Assembly (NCBI GenBank): GCA_043744215.1
Contig: JAYTVC010000033.1
Coordinates: 1 to 64,000, forward strand
Direction: 5' to 3'
DNA length: 64,000 nucleotides
From: JBEEJL01 sp043744215
GTDB taxonomy: Bacteria; Pseudomonadota; Gammaproteobacteria; Burkholderiales; JBEEJL01
Each line of letters starts with the position of its first letter. The first letter of the stretch is position 1. The position numbers were made by a program, and so were the translations under genes. Below are positions 17,098-26,208 of the stretch, in pieces. The notes beneath the pieces are model-generated. The model was given only the letters and a program-made list of their open reading frames with translations, had not been told where the DNA came from and ran no database searches.

Positions 17098-17175
17098 TTT
17101 TTGCTGGCGCAAACGAAACCGCGCTGCGGATGCAAGGTTGGTGATGTCGTGTTACCCGCGCAAAAACAGGCGGCG

Positions 17176-17646
17176 CTACCCTTCGCGGCTGATGGCCTCG
17201 TGCGCCGCGCCGCGCAGCATATTGATAAAATCTTTGCGCTTCATGTGCACCAGATGCATGTGGTCGCCGGCCTCGAAATACAATTCGTCCTGCCGCATCA
17301 GGCTGTCGTCCCACACGGCTTCCATGCCGTATGCAGCGGGCAAGGGTGGCACCGCGCCGGTAACGCAATCGGGAAACAGGTGGCCGATTTCCGCTTCGCT
17401 GCACAAGCGCAAGTCGCGGCCAGTGACGCGCGAGAGCTTGCCCAGTTTCAGTTGGCGCGTGGCGGGCAGCATCGTCAGCATCGCACCTTGGTTGTCTTCC
17501 ACGACGACCGCTTTCACCATGCAATCAGGTTTCAAATGCGCGACCCTGGCCGAACGCAAGCTGGTCGAGGTGGGCCGATGCCTGAGGATTTCGTAAGGGA
17601 CAGATTGGGATTTCAGGAACGATTCGACACGTTGGGCGATGGACAT
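17176..17646 (-). CDS. YbaK/ProX-type aminoacyl-tRNA deacylase
   Basis: 156 residues, with a perfect GGAGG before the ATG. The fold is the YbaK/INS domain that removes wrongly charged amino acids from tRNA in trans. Visible features are the N-terminal helix (VESFLKSQSVPYEILRH), the lysine-containing strand VKAVVVEDNQGAMLTMLPA and the FPDCVTGAVPPL loop, which corresponds to the substrate-binding GxxPPxG region. Substrate specificity cannot be settled. The gene is convergent with nothing and is the downstream neighbour of tesA on the same strand. Confidence 0.9.
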   Translation of the reverse strand: MSIAQRVESFLKSQSVPYEILRHRPTSTSLRSARVAHLKPDCMVKAVVVEDNQGAMLTMLPATRQLKLGKLSRVTGRDLRLCSEAEIGHLFPDCVTGAVPPLPAAYGMEAVWDDSLMRQDELYFEAGDHMHLVHMKRKDFINMLRGAAHEAISREG

Positions 17647-17682
17647 AGGAACCTCCGGGTTGTGTGGAATTTCCTCCCGGTT

Positions 17683-18318
17683 TTAATTATAGGCTACCGA
17701 CGGCTTTAACATCGGCTCAAGGTTGCGCCAGACATTGTCGAATATCAGGGGCTGCACTTTGGCCGTCGGATGAATGTTGTCGCCCTGAAAATTATCGCGC
17801 ATGTCGGTGATGCCTTCGAGCATGAACGGCACCAGGCCGGTGTTGTATTGCCTGGCCAGCGAGCCATACATGGCGTGAAACTTTTCGGTGTAATCCATGC
17901 CATAGTTGGGCGGCAGGCGCATGCCAACCAATAATATTTTGGCATGTGCTTTCTGGCTGGTGCGGATAATTTTGCCGAGGTTCGATTGGGAATCTGTCAG
18001 CGGCAATCCGCGCAGCCCATCGTTGCCGCCGAGTTCCACGATGATGATTGACGGCTGGTGCAACTTGAGCGCCGCATGAATGCGCGCCGCGCCGCCGTGG
18101 GTGGTTTCGCCGCTGATGCTGGCGTTCACCACTTGGTAGGGAAGTTTCTTTTGTTCGATGCGCTTCGTCAGCAACGCCACCCAGCCGTCTTTTTGCGACA
18201 AGCCATAAGCCGCCGACAAGCTGTCGCCATAAACGAGAATGGTGGGCGTGGTGGCAAAGCTGGCGGATGAACAGCCGGCAAGCCATAGCGCGATAAACAG
18301 ATAGAGTTTTGTTTTCAT
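17683..18318 (-). CDS. tesA: Acyl-CoA thioesterase I / arylesterase (SGNH hydrolase), lipoprotein
   Basis: 211 residues from the ATG at 18318. SGNH/GDSL hydrolase with block I YGDSLSAAYG (Ser33), block III GGNDGLRG and block V DNIHP. The signal peptide contains LAGC, so Cys16 is probably lipidated, whereas E. coli TesA is a soluble periplasmic protein. It is divergent from ybbA/ybbP as in E. coli, which strongly supports the assignment. Confidence 0.95.
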   Translation of the reverse strand: MKTKLYLFIALWLAGCSSASFATTPTILVYGDSLSAAYGLSQKDGWVALLTKRIEQKKLPYQVVNASISGETTHGGAARIHAALKLHQPSIIIVELGGNDGLRGLPLTDSQSNLGKIIRTSQKAHAKILLVGMRLPPNYGMDYTEKFHAMYGSLARQYNTGLVPFMLEGITDMRDNFQGDNIHPTAKVQPLIFDNVWRNLEPMLKPSVAYN

Positions 18319-18412
18319 GCAGATTCCGTTTCCGCCGGGGTTAGAGAGTAAAATGCATCTTATCGTGCGTAGTATAAAGCCACTGCACATTTACAGGAAC
18401 CATCAACATTTC

Positions 18413-19129
18413 ATGGACAACACAGCCATTAACTTTTCACAAATCACTCCGGTTGACGCAACGATGGCCGCGATGGTCGAAGTAAGCGGACTCATCAAGC
18501 GCGTCAGTACATCCGAACACACACTGACCATTTTGAATGAGGTGAGTTTCATCATCGCGGCGGGTGAAGCAGTCGCGGTGGTCGGCGCATCCGGCTCGGG
18601 CAAATCAACTTTACTCGGTTTGCTGGCCGGGCTCGATACGCCCACGAGTGGCAAAGTGCATATCAACGGCACAGATTTATTTTCGCTGGATGAAGACGGC
18701 CGCGCGGCGTTGCGAGGCAAGATGGTCGGCTTCGTGTTCCAGTCTTTTCAGCTTTTGCCCGCGCTCACCGCGATGGAAAATGTCATGCTGCCGATGGAGC
18801 TTGCAGGCAAAGCAGGCGCGCAAAAAATGGCGGAAGACATTCTCACCCGCGTGGGCCTCGGCGCGCGCCTGCACCATTACCCGCGCCAATTGTCAGGCGG
18901 CGAGCAACAGCGCGTCGCGCTGGCGCGCGCATTCGTGGCGCAACCGAAATTACTATTTGCCGATGAGCCAACCGGTAATCTTGATGCGGCCACGGGCAAA
19001 CAGATTATTGATTTGTTGTTCGAGCTGAATCGCGAGCAGGGCACGACGCTGATTTTGGTCACCCATGATGAAGCGCTCGCCGCACGTTGTGGGCGACGCT
19101 TGCGGTTGGTGGCAGGGGAGTTGGTTTAA
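18413..19129 (+). CDS. ybbA: ABC transporter ATP-binding protein YbbA
   Basis: Walker A GASGSGKST, Q-loop FVFQSFQLLPAL, signature LSGGEQQRVALARA, Walker B LLFADEPTGNLD and H-loop VTHDEALA are all intact. 238 residues from the ATG at 18413. The frame is open to 18317, which would overlap the tesA start, so the shorter start is preferred; ATGs at 18464 and 18473 are also possible. It belongs to the LolD/MacB-like subfamily. With YbbP it should form an inner-membrane export-type ABC complex whose substrate is not established. Confidence 0.94.
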   Translation: MDNTAINFSQITPVDATMAAMVEVSGLIKRVSTSEHTLTILNEVSFIIAAGEAVAVVGASGSGKSTLLGLLAGLDTPTSGKVHINGTDLFSLDEDGRAALRGKMVGFVFQSFQLLPALTAMENVMLPMELAGKAGAQKMAEDILTRVGLGARLHHYPRQLSGGEQQRVALARAFVAQPKLLFADEPTGNLDAATGKQIIDLLFELNREQGTTLILVTHDEALAARCGRRLRLVAGELV

Positions 19130-19177
19130 ATCATTCAGCAGGCGGTAAGCATGGTGTGATCCAGCCACGCCTTATCC

Positions 19178-19345
19178 GTCGTTCTGAGCGGTTGCGAAGA
19201 ATCTGAGTCCATCTACTCATCTGTCATTCTGAGCGAGAGCGAAGAATCTAAGCCCATCAACTCAGCCGTCATTCTGAGCGAGAGCGAAGAATCTGAGACA
19301 ATCAACTCATCCGTCATTCTGAGCGAGAGCGAAGAATCTGATTCC
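19178..19345. repeat. 45-bp tandem repeat, four copies
   Basis: Units begin at 19178, 19223, 19268 and 19313 (period exactly 45). The core is GTCATTCTGAGCGAGAGCGA then AGAATCT, and the first copy is diverged. The core resembles the GTCATTCTGAG...GAAGAATCT repeat common in bacterial spacers. Because 45 is divisible by 3, the minus strand gives an open frame with a 15-residue repeat (SLSLRMTDE), which I regard as spurious. It lies in the ybbA-ybbP gap, which is unusually long for this pair. Confidence 0.9.
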
Positions 19346-19407
19346 ATCATGCGCACATGCAGAATGCTGACTGTTGCCCGGAATAAAAATTGTAAAATAC
19401 TGTTTAA

Positions 19408-19420
19408 AATCAAATACTTA
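19408..19420 (+). repeat. Dispersed AATCAAnnnnTTA element, copy 5
   Basis: Core AATCAAATACTTA. The last base is the A of the ybbP ATG start codon, so the site covers the place where a Shine-Dalgarno sequence would normally be. Confidence 0.5.
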
Positions 19421-21912
19421 TGAACATACTAAAACTATCCCTCCGCATGCTTCGCCGCGACTGGCGCGCCGGTGAACTCAACGTATTATTGCTCGCGCTA
19501 CTGGTCGCCGTAGCCAGCGTGACGACGGTGGGATTTTTCGCCGAGCGTGTGCAGCGCGCATTAGTGGCGCAAGCGAATGAAATGCTGGCCGGCGATTTGG
19601 TGTTGATTGCCGATCACGTCACACCGCCGAATTTTCAACCGCAAGCAGCGCAACAAAAATTACAGACCGCCAACACGCTCGTATTCCCCAGCATGGTGAG
19701 TATGAACGGGCAAAGTCAGCTTGCCGACATTAAGGCCGTGAGTGCGACGTATCCGTTGCGCGGCAAGTTGCGCATCACAGGCGAAATCAATACGCCCGAC
19801 AAAATCGCCGAGCGCGCGCCGCAACCAGGTGAAGCGTGGGTAGCGGAACGTTTACTGTTGAAGCTGAACTTGAAAGTCGGCGATACGCTCAACGTGGGCC
19901 GCGCGCCGCTGAAAATCACCGCCATTCTCACCAAAGAACCGGACAATGTGCTCGATTATTTCAACATCGCGCCACGATTGATCATGAGCCTCGACGATGT
20001 ACCCGCGACGCAATTGGTGCAAACGGGCAGCCGCGTGTCGTATCGTTTGCTGCTGGCGGGTGATCCGGCGCAAGTCGATGCCTATCGCGAATGGGCGACG
20101 CCTAAACTCGGGCGCGGCGAACGATTGGAATCGATCCGCGATGCGCGGCCCGAAGTGCGCATCGGGTTGGAACGCGCGCAACAGTTTCTCGGCCTTGCGT
20201 CATTGCTGTCGGTGATTCTTGCAGCCGTGGCCGTCGCGCTGGCTGCGCGGCGGTTCATGCAGCGCCATCTCGATAGTTGCGCCATGTTGCGTTGTCTCGG
20301 TGCGAGCCAGTCGGCCATGTTCCGCTTGTATCTGTTTCAATTTATTTTTCTGGCAGTCATTGCCAGCGTCATCGGTTGCGCCATCGGTTACGTCGCGCAA
20401 TTTGCGCTGGTGAAATGGCTGGGCAGTTTTCTCAACATCGCGTTGCCGTTGCCGACGCTGCTGCCCGCATGGCAGGGTTTTGTTACCGGCTTTGTATTGC
20501 TGTTGGGTTTTGCCGTGCCACCACTGTTGCGTTTGCGCGGTGTTTCCACCTTGCGCGTGATTCGCCGTGAAGTGGGCGTGGCGGAATCATTCAGCCTGGC
20601 CGCATATGTGTTGGGATTTGCCGCGGTGGGCTTTTTGATTTTATGGAAAGCGGGCGATTTGAAACTCGGCCTGATTACGCTCGCCGGATTCAGCGCGAGC
20701 CTGGCCGCGGCCGGTTTGCTAGGTTGGGTGCTGATTGTTTTGTTGTCGTCATTGCGCAACGTGATCAAGGGCCCGTGGCGCTATGGTCTTGCCAATATGC
20801 GCCGCCGCGCATGGGGCAGTCTGGTGCAAATGATGGCGCTGGCCCTCGGCATCATGGCGCTGCTGCTGCTCACACTGGTGCGTGGCGACCTGATGCAAAG
20901 CTGGCAGAATAATGTGCCGGCCGAGGCACCAAACCGCTTCGTCGTCGGCATCCAGCCGCCACAATTGGAAGCAGTGAGAAAATTTTTTACCGACAAAAAA
21001 ATCAACGTGCCGGAAATTTACCCGATGGTGCGGGGACGTCTTATCGCCATTAACGACAAACCGATTAGCGAAACAAACTTTGCTGACGAGCGTTCACGGC
21101 GTTTGGTCGAACGCGAGTTCAATCTTTCGTGGGCCAAAGATTTGCGCGGCGACAATAGACTCATCAGCGGCAAATGGTGGAACGGCAGCAACATCGCCAC
21201 GCCACAATTGTCGGTGGAAGAGGGCATTGCCAAGTCGATGAACGTCAACGTGGGCGATACGCTTACCTATGACGTGGCGGGCACACGCTTCACCGCGTCG
21301 ATCACCAGCCTGCGAAAACTGGATTGGGATTCGTTCAAGCCCAACTTTTTTGTCATCGCCAGTCCCGGCGTGATTGATGATTTCCCCGCGAGCTGGATGA
21401 CCAGCTTTCGTTTGCCCGACAAGGAAAGCGGCTTCACCAATCAACTCGTATCCGCATTTCCCAATCTCAGCGTGATCGATGTCTCCGCCATCATGCAGCA
21501 AGTGCGCAGCATTTCTGATCAGGTAGCAAGCGCCGTGGAATTCGTATTCGTATTTACCTTACTGGCAGGTTTAGTGGTGTTATACGCGGCCATCACCGCC
21601 ACCCAGGACGAACGCATTTTTGAAGGTGCCATCATGCGCACGCTGGGCGGTTCGCGCCGCCAGCTCACGCTCGCGCAGTTATCCGAGTTCGCGGCAATCG
21701 GATTATTGGCCGGCAGCATCGCCGCCATTGGCGCTGTAGGCTTGAGTTTCGTGTTGTCGGAGCGCGTTTTGAATTTGCCCTACCACTTCAACGCGCTGGT
21801 GCCGCTGATTGGCATGGTCTGCGGCGCGCTGGGGGTCGCATTGGCCGGGCTCTACGGCACACGCGGCATGTTGGCACAACCGCCGTTGCAAACAATCAGG
21901 AAATTGGCGTAA
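19420..21912 (+). CDS. ybbP: ABC transporter permease YbbP (FtsX-like)
   Basis: 830 residues. An N-terminal membrane helix (about 20-40), a large periplasmic region, a first FtsX block (about 260-400), a central pair of helices and a second periplasmic domain (about 500-690), then a second FtsX block ending near 820. This two-FtsX, 10-helix layout is typical of YbbP/DUF214 permeases. Partner of the ATPase at 18413. No Shine-Dalgarno sequence is visible before the ATG; a dispersed AATCAA element occupies the position. Confidence 0.94.
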   Translation: MNILKLSLRMLRRDWRAGELNVLLLALLVAVASVTTVGFFAERVQRALVAQANEMLAGDLVLIADHVTPPNFQPQAAQQKLQTANTLVFPSMVSMNGQSQLADIKAVSATYPLRGKLRITGEINTPDKIAERAPQPGEAWVAERLLLKLNLKVGDTLNVGRAPLKITAILTKEPDNVLDYFNIAPRLIMSLDDVPATQLVQTGSRVSYRLLLAGDPAQVDAYREWATPKLGRGERLESIRDARPEVRIGLERAQQFLGLASLLSVILAAVAVALAARRFMQRHLDSCAMLRCLGASQSAMFRLYLFQFIFLAVIASVIGCAIGYVAQFALVKWLGSFLNIALPLPTLLPAWQGFVTGFVLLLGFAVPPLLRLRGVSTLRVIRREVGVAESFSLAAYVLGFAAVGFLILWKAGDLKLGLITLAGFSASLAAAGLLGWVLIVLLSSLRNVIKGPWRYGLANMRRRAWGSLVQMMALALGIMALLLLTLVRGDLMQSWQNNVPAEAPNRFVVGIQPPQLEAVRKFFTDKKINVPEIYPMVRGRLIAINDKPISETNFADERSRRLVEREFNLSWAKDLRGDNRLISGKWWNGSNIATPQLSVEEGIAKSMNVNVGDTLTYDVAGTRFTASITSLRKLDWDSFKPNFFVIASPGVIDDFPASWMTSFRLPDKESGFTNQLVSAFPNLSVIDVSAIMQQVRSISDQVASAVEFVFVFTLLAGLVVLYAAITATQDERIFEGAIMRTLGGSRRQLTLAQLSEFAAIGLLAGSIAAIGAVGLSFVLSERVLNLPYHFNALVPLIGMVCGALGVALAGLYGTRGMLAQPPLQTIRKLA

Positions 21913-21986
21913 TAAAAAAATGCAGCAAACGCCTTGGAGGCATCAATTGCAAAAATATTCCCTCTCGCGCGGGAATGGCAAAATAG

Positions 21987-22196
21987 TCACGCCAGAATAT
22001 CTGGCACCAACTGCTGCTGCAGCAATGTAATCTCGTCTTTAATTACCAGCTTGCGTTTTTTCAAACGGCGCAATTGCAATTGATCAATCACCACGTCCGA
22101 TGACAAACGATCGATCACATCGTCGAGGTCGCGGTGTTCGATAGTCAATTCGAGAATGCGTTGTTTGATAGCTTCGATTTCTTCGTCGAGCATCAT
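21987..22196 (-). CDS. DUF465 (YdcH-like) small coiled-coil protein
   Basis: 69 residues from the ATG at 22196 (MMLDEEIEAIKQ); a further in-frame ATG lies at 22256, but GGGA is well placed before 22196. It contains the family pattern HRDLDDVIDRLSSDVVIDQLQLRRLKKRKLVIKDEI, a heptad-rich single coiled coil. Function unknown. Such small proteins are abundant in proteobacteria. Confidence 0.85.
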   Translation of the reverse strand: MMLDEEIEAIKQRILELTIEHRDLDDVIDRLSSDVVIDQLQLRRLKKRKLVIKDEITLLQQQLVPDILA

Positions 22197-22253
22197 ATTT
22201 ATTTTCCCGTGTAATGCATCCAGCCAAAGCATAGCGTAAGTGTCATTCGTCTG

Positions 22254-22277
22254 CATTGATTATATTAAATAATTTTC
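22254..22277 (-). repeat. Weak AATCAA-type element (extended half only)
   Basis: The minus strand reads AAATTATTTAATATAATCAATGC. The upstream AATAT and AATCAA parts match the dispersed element, but the TTA half is absent. Confidence 0.35.
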
Positions 22278-22360
22278 CATGCCATTTGCGCAATCAGGAA
22301 GCTGCGATATGATGGCCTTGGTTATACTTTGTCAATCACATAAATATCCTGGGAGAAATA

Positions 22361-23335
22361 ATGCCCCACGCAATCCGTATTCATCAAACCGGCGGTCCCG
22401 AAGTGTTGAAATGGGAGCCCATCGAAGTCGGCAACCCCGGCACAGGTGAAGTGCGCGTCAAGCACACCGCCGTTGGTTTGAACTACATCGACGTGTATCA
22501 TCGCACCGGTTTATATCCCATGCCATTGCCGTTCACGCCCGGCCTCGAAGCGGCGGGTGTCATCGAATCGGTTGGCGCAGAGGTGACCGAACTGAAAGTC
22601 GGCGACCGGGTTGCCTATGGTGTCGGCCCCATCGGCGCTTACAGCGAGGCGCGTCTCATGCCGGCAGAAAAATTGATGAAACTGCCGGCAAATATTTTAG
22701 ACCAGACCGGCGCGGCGATGATGTTGCAAGGCCTCACCGCGCAATATCTTTTACGTCGACTATATAAAGTAAAGCAGGGCGATACGATTTTGATTCACGC
22801 AGCGGCAGGCGGCGTGGGCTTGCTGGTCTGCCAATGGGCGAAGCATCTGGGCGCGACCGTCATCGGTACCGTCGGTTCCGATGAAAAAGCCGCGCTGGCC
22901 AAAGCCAATGGTTGCGATTATCCGATTGTTTATACCCGTGAAGATTTTCAGGCGCGCGTGATGGAAATCACCAACGGCAAAAAATTGCCGGTGGTTTACG
23001 ACTCGGTGGGTAAAGATACTTTTATGAAATCCCTCGACTGTCTGCAACCGCTGGGCTTGATGGTGACCTTCGGCAACTCGTCGGGCCCGGTGCCGCCTTT
23101 CGATTCACTTTTGCTCGGTACAAAAGGGTCTTTATTCATAACCCGTCCTACGCTCATGCACTACGTCGGCGCACGTAAAGACCTGGTGCCCGCCGCAACA
23201 GAATTATTTGACGTCGTCGGCAAAGGTATTGTGAAAGTCGCCATCAATCAAACCTATGCGCTGAAAGACGCGACGCAGGCGCACCTGGATCTGGAGGCAC
23301 GCAAGACGACGGGTTCGACGGTGCTGACGGTTTAA
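22361..23335 (+). CDS. qorA: NADPH:quinone oxidoreductase (zinc-independent MDR family)
   Basis: 324 residues, well-spaced GGGAG before the ATG. Medium-chain dehydrogenase/reductase of the QorA group, with N-terminal GroES-like domain (VGLNYIDVYHRTGLYP), AAGGVGLLVCQWAKHLGATVIGTVGS as the nucleotide-binding glycine motif, and no zinc-ligand cysteines. It reduces quinones by one or two electrons. Monocistronic, followed by a strong terminator. Confidence 0.95.
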   Translation: MPHAIRIHQTGGPEVLKWEPIEVGNPGTGEVRVKHTAVGLNYIDVYHRTGLYPMPLPFTPGLEAAGVIESVGAEVTELKVGDRVAYGVGPIGAYSEARLMPAEKLMKLPANILDQTGAAMMLQGLTAQYLLRRLYKVKQGDTILIHAAAGGVGLLVCQWAKHLGATVIGTVGSDEKAALAKANGCDYPIVYTREDFQARVMEITNGKKLPVVYDSVGKDTFMKSLDCLQPLGLMVTFGNSSGPVPPFDSLLLGTKGSLFITRPTLMHYVGARKDLVPAATELFDVVGKGIVKVAINQTYALKDATQAHLDLEARKTTGSTVLTV

Positions 23336-23357
23336 TTTACGAGACGATCAAGTAAAT

Positions 23358-23385
23358 AAAAACGGCAGCCAGGCTGCCGTTTTTA
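23358..23385. terminator. Rho-independent terminator after qorA
   Basis: AAAAACGGCAGCC, AGGCTGCCGTTTTT: an 8-bp stem with minimal loop and T-run, 22 bases after the stop codon. It may also serve the convergent RIO-kinase gene. Confidence 0.9.
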
Positions 23386-23402
23386 TTGCGGGTGATTGGT
23401 GT

Positions 23403-24251
23403 CTATTTGGTTTCAGCCATGCGCGCCAGCCGTGCAGCCTCTGCCTCTTTCACCGCATCGATTACGCGCACGATGTCGCGCACATCGGCGCGCTTTTCGT
23501 TTGATCTGAAACGTCCGGTCAGTTGGCTATCCGGTTTTAAGGTGCCGGCTTCAAACTGCGCCCAGATTTCCTTGCCATATTGCGTGGTCAAAATGTCAGG
23601 TGCAAATTTACCAAAATAGTTCGCCAGATTTTCCACATCGTGTTCGAGTATGCGCTTGGCGTTGTTGTTGGCCGACGCGTCAATGGCTTGCGGCAGGTCG
23701 ATGATCACCGGGCCATTGGCGTCGATGAGGATATTGTATTCGGACAAATCGCCGTGCACGATACCTGCGCACAGCATCAGCACCACCTGATGAATCATGA
23801 ATGCGTGATACGCGCGCGCGTCGGCTTCGGTGAGTATGAGGTCGTTGAGTTTCGGCGCAGGTTCTCCATGGGCATCGGCCACCAGCTCCATCAGCAATAC
23901 ACCTTCATGGAAATTGTACGGCGTTGGCACGCGCACACCGGCAGCGGCAAGACGGTGTAATGCATCGACTTCGGCGCGCTGCCATGCCGACTCCTGTTCT
24001 TCGCGGCCATAGCGCGTGCCCTTAGCCATTGCGCGCGCTTGTCGGCTGTTTTTTACTTTGCGGCCTTCGGTGTAATCGACGGCTTGACGAAAGCTGCGCT
24101 TGTTCGCTTCCTTATAAACTTTCGCGCAGCGAATTTCTTCACCGCATTGCACGACGTAGACCATCGCTTCTTTGCCGCTCATCAATTGACGAATGACCTT
24201 ATCGACTAATCCATCGGTGACTAAGGGCTCGAGTCTGCTGGGAATTTTCAT
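23403..24251 (-). CDS. RIO-type serine protein kinase
   Basis: 282 residues. RIO family atypical kinase: N-terminal GKEAMVYVVQCGEEIRCAKVYK (ATP loop and lysine), then VHGDLSEYNILID (catalytic loop) and VIIDLPQAID (metal-binding, DLPQA in place of DFG). Related proteins are widespread in Gammaproteobacteria and some Betaproteobacteria (PA4780-like), with unclear targets. It lies just after YcaO in the same direction, with 37 bases between, suggesting cotranscription. Confidence 0.92.
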   Translation of the reverse strand: MKIPSRLEPLVTDGLVDKVIRQLMSGKEAMVYVVQCGEEIRCAKVYKEANKRSFRQAVDYTEGRKVKNSRQARAMAKGTRYGREEQESAWQRAEVDALHRLAAAGVRVPTPYNFHEGVLLMELVADAHGEPAPKLNDLILTEADARAYHAFMIHQVVLMLCAGIVHGDLSEYNILIDANGPVIIDLPQAIDASANNNAKRILEHDVENLANYFGKFAPDILTTQYGKEIWAQFEAGTLKPDSQLTGRFRSNEKRADVRDIVRVIDAVKEAEAARLARMAETK

Positions 24252-24267
24252 AGTCTGAGTTTAATCG

Positions 24268-24280
24268 TAAGTTATTGATT
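24268..24280 (-). repeat. Dispersed AATCAAnnnnTTA element, copy 6
   Basis: Core AATCAATAACTTA with TTGTTTAT upstream on the minus strand. It fills the short gap between the YcaO stop and the RIO-kinase start. Confidence 0.5.
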
Positions 24281-24288
24281 ATAAACAA

Positions 24289-26016
24289 TTATTTTGCATT
24301 ATGCAACTTGCCATAAGCGGTGAGCAAGTGTTGATGCATCTCGCTGGCCTCGAGATTCACCCCCAGCGACGGCTTGCCAAAAAAGCGTTGCTCACCATCC
24401 AGCAATGCGTTGGCCTGCTGCAAAGTGTCCGCGCCGTAAAGGCTTTGCAACGCCGTATCGTAGCGCGCGTCGTCGTCGAGTTTCACCAGCGTTTCGATGC
24501 AGCGATAAACGCGACGGCGATCAGCATTGAGTTGTTCGTAGTTGCGAATCCAGTCGCAACCTTCGACGATGCCTTCCTTGTCGCCGACCGCCAGCGCAAG
24601 CAAGGTTTTTAACTCGCCCACACGCAGGTCGTTCCAGAACGTATCGTTGCCCGGTGCCAAACCGATCAACGCAGCAACAGGGCGTTGGTCATCAATGCCG
24701 CTTTCGTTGAGCACCTCGAGCACGTCGTCACATTCGTCGTCGGTCAATTCAGGCAGGCGCAGCAGCGATTTGCGAATGGCATTGGTGACGCTGTTGTTTT
24801 CCCATTCCAATTCATCAATCGGGTAAATCTCGGACATACCCGGCACCAGAATGCGGCAGGCGTACACGCCAAGATGAGTGAAGTCGGCGACATAAATATC
24901 GTGGCCTGTGGCGTGAACGCAATCGACCAGCCATGCATAATCTTCCGCCGTCGTGGTGCTGAAGTTCCAATCGCTGAAGGCAAAGTCAGGTTCCGCGCCG
25001 AGAAAATTCCAACTGATCACGCCGCTGGAATCGACGAAATGGATTTCCATGTTTTGTGAACTGCCGATTTCTTCCTTGTCAAAACCTGCTTCAGGGAAGC
25101 CAGCTAAGGCATCGAGGGCACGGCCTTGCAACAATTCGGTGAGCGCGCGTTCCAGCGCAATGTCAAAACGCGGATGCGCGCCGAAGCTGGCGAAGACGCC
25201 CTGATCGTTCGGGTGCAACAGCGTCACATTCATCACGGGAAACTTGCCACCCAGCGACGCATCTTTCACCAGTATGCCGAAGCCCGCTGCGCGCAAACCG
25301 GCAATACCGGCGGCGATGCGCGGGTAACGGGCGATGACGTCTTCAGGCACGTCGGGCAAACAAATGTGCTCACTGATAATACAAAACTTGATATAGCGTT
25401 CAAAAATTTCTGACAATGCCTGGGCCCGAGCTTCATTCTTCGTGTTGCCCGCCGACATGCCATTGCTGACATACAAATTGCCAATTACATTGACAGGAAA
25501 ATGCACCGTCACGCTATCGCGCAAGCGCACATACGGAATCGCACAGATGCCGCGTGCAGCATTACCCGAGTTGAAATCGACCAGCGTGTTGGCGTCAATG
25601 CTGCCTTCGGGGTTGTAAAATTTTTCCAGATCCGGCGTCATCATGCCCACAGGCCACGCGCCATTTTTGCCTGGCTGAAACCATTTTTCCTGCGGGTAAT
25701 GCACAAAGCTGCGATTCGTCCCTTCCGCAAATTTTTCGCCGAGGTAATAATGATTCCAAAAATAATTGCACGACAACCGCTCGAAATATTCTCCCAGCGC
25801 ACTGGCGCGCGCCGCCAACTTGGTGCCGCCCTTGCCATTGGTAAACATCAACGGACAATCGCGGTCACTCACATGCACCGACCAAATGCCCTCAATTGGG
25901 TTAAGCCACGAACGTTCTTCCACATGAAAACCCAGCGCCAGCAATTTGGCCTGCATGGTGCTGATGGATGATTCGAGCGACGCATCTTTGCCGGCAATAA
26001 AACTTTCTGATTGCAT
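24289..26016 (-). CDS. ycaO: YcaO-type protein (S12 methylthiotransferase accessory factor-like)
   Basis: 575 residues from the ATG at 26016 (MQSESFIAGKDASLESS), close to E. coli YcaO (586). YcaO-domain proteins use ATP to activate amide backbones, and E. coli YcaO acts with RimO in ribosomal S12 beta-methylthiolation. The N-terminal YcaO fold is visible in NGKGGTKLAARASALGEYFERLSCNY and SEIFERYIK. A TPR-like C-terminal region covers about 430-575. No peptide-precursor gene or RimO gene is adjacent, so the stand-alone, non-biosynthetic role is the natural reading. Confidence 0.93.
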   Translation of the reverse strand: MQSESFIAGKDASLESSISTMQAKLLALGFHVEERSWLNPIEGIWSVHVSDRDCPLMFTNGKGGTKLAARASALGEYFERLSCNYFWNHYYLGEKFAEGTNRSFVHYPQEKWFQPGKNGAWPVGMMTPDLEKFYNPEGSIDANTLVDFNSGNAARGICAIPYVRLRDSVTVHFPVNVIGNLYVSNGMSAGNTKNEARAQALSEIFERYIKFCIISEHICLPDVPEDVIARYPRIAAGIAGLRAAGFGILVKDASLGGKFPVMNVTLLHPNDQGVFASFGAHPRFDIALERALTELLQGRALDALAGFPEAGFDKEEIGSSQNMEIHFVDSSGVISWNFLGAEPDFAFSDWNFSTTTAEDYAWLVDCVHATGHDIYVADFTHLGVYACRILVPGMSEIYPIDELEWENNSVTNAIRKSLLRLPELTDDECDDVLEVLNESGIDDQRPVAALIGLAPGNDTFWNDLRVGELKTLLALAVGDKEGIVEGCDWIRNYEQLNADRRRVYRCIETLVKLDDDARYDTALQSLYGADTLQQANALLDGEQRFFGKPSLGVNLEASEMHQHLLTAYGKLHNAK

Positions 26017-26208
26017 GGTAAATCCCGTTATTGGAGAGACGAAAAAAAGTAGCAACGCAAGTCAGCGACATGCTTTTTGAAATTATTTATACAGATAATA
26101 GCCAATCATGGCGCAGACAAACAATGGCATTATTATCCCGCAACGCAATCTTGTTTGATACAGCTTATGCCGCGAGATACATAGCCAATTTTGTTTGGCC
26201 TGCAGAAT

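Noticed and set aside
19213..19413. Open frame with a 15-residue repeat (SLSLRMTDE)
   Set aside because: Arises from the 45-bp tandem repeat, which is commonly non-coding; no gene-like start.
23403..24251. RIO kinase considered as part of a YcaO peptide-modification cluster
   Set aside because: No precursor peptide, transporter or dehydrogenase is near; YcaO has the length and layout of the stand-alone protein.
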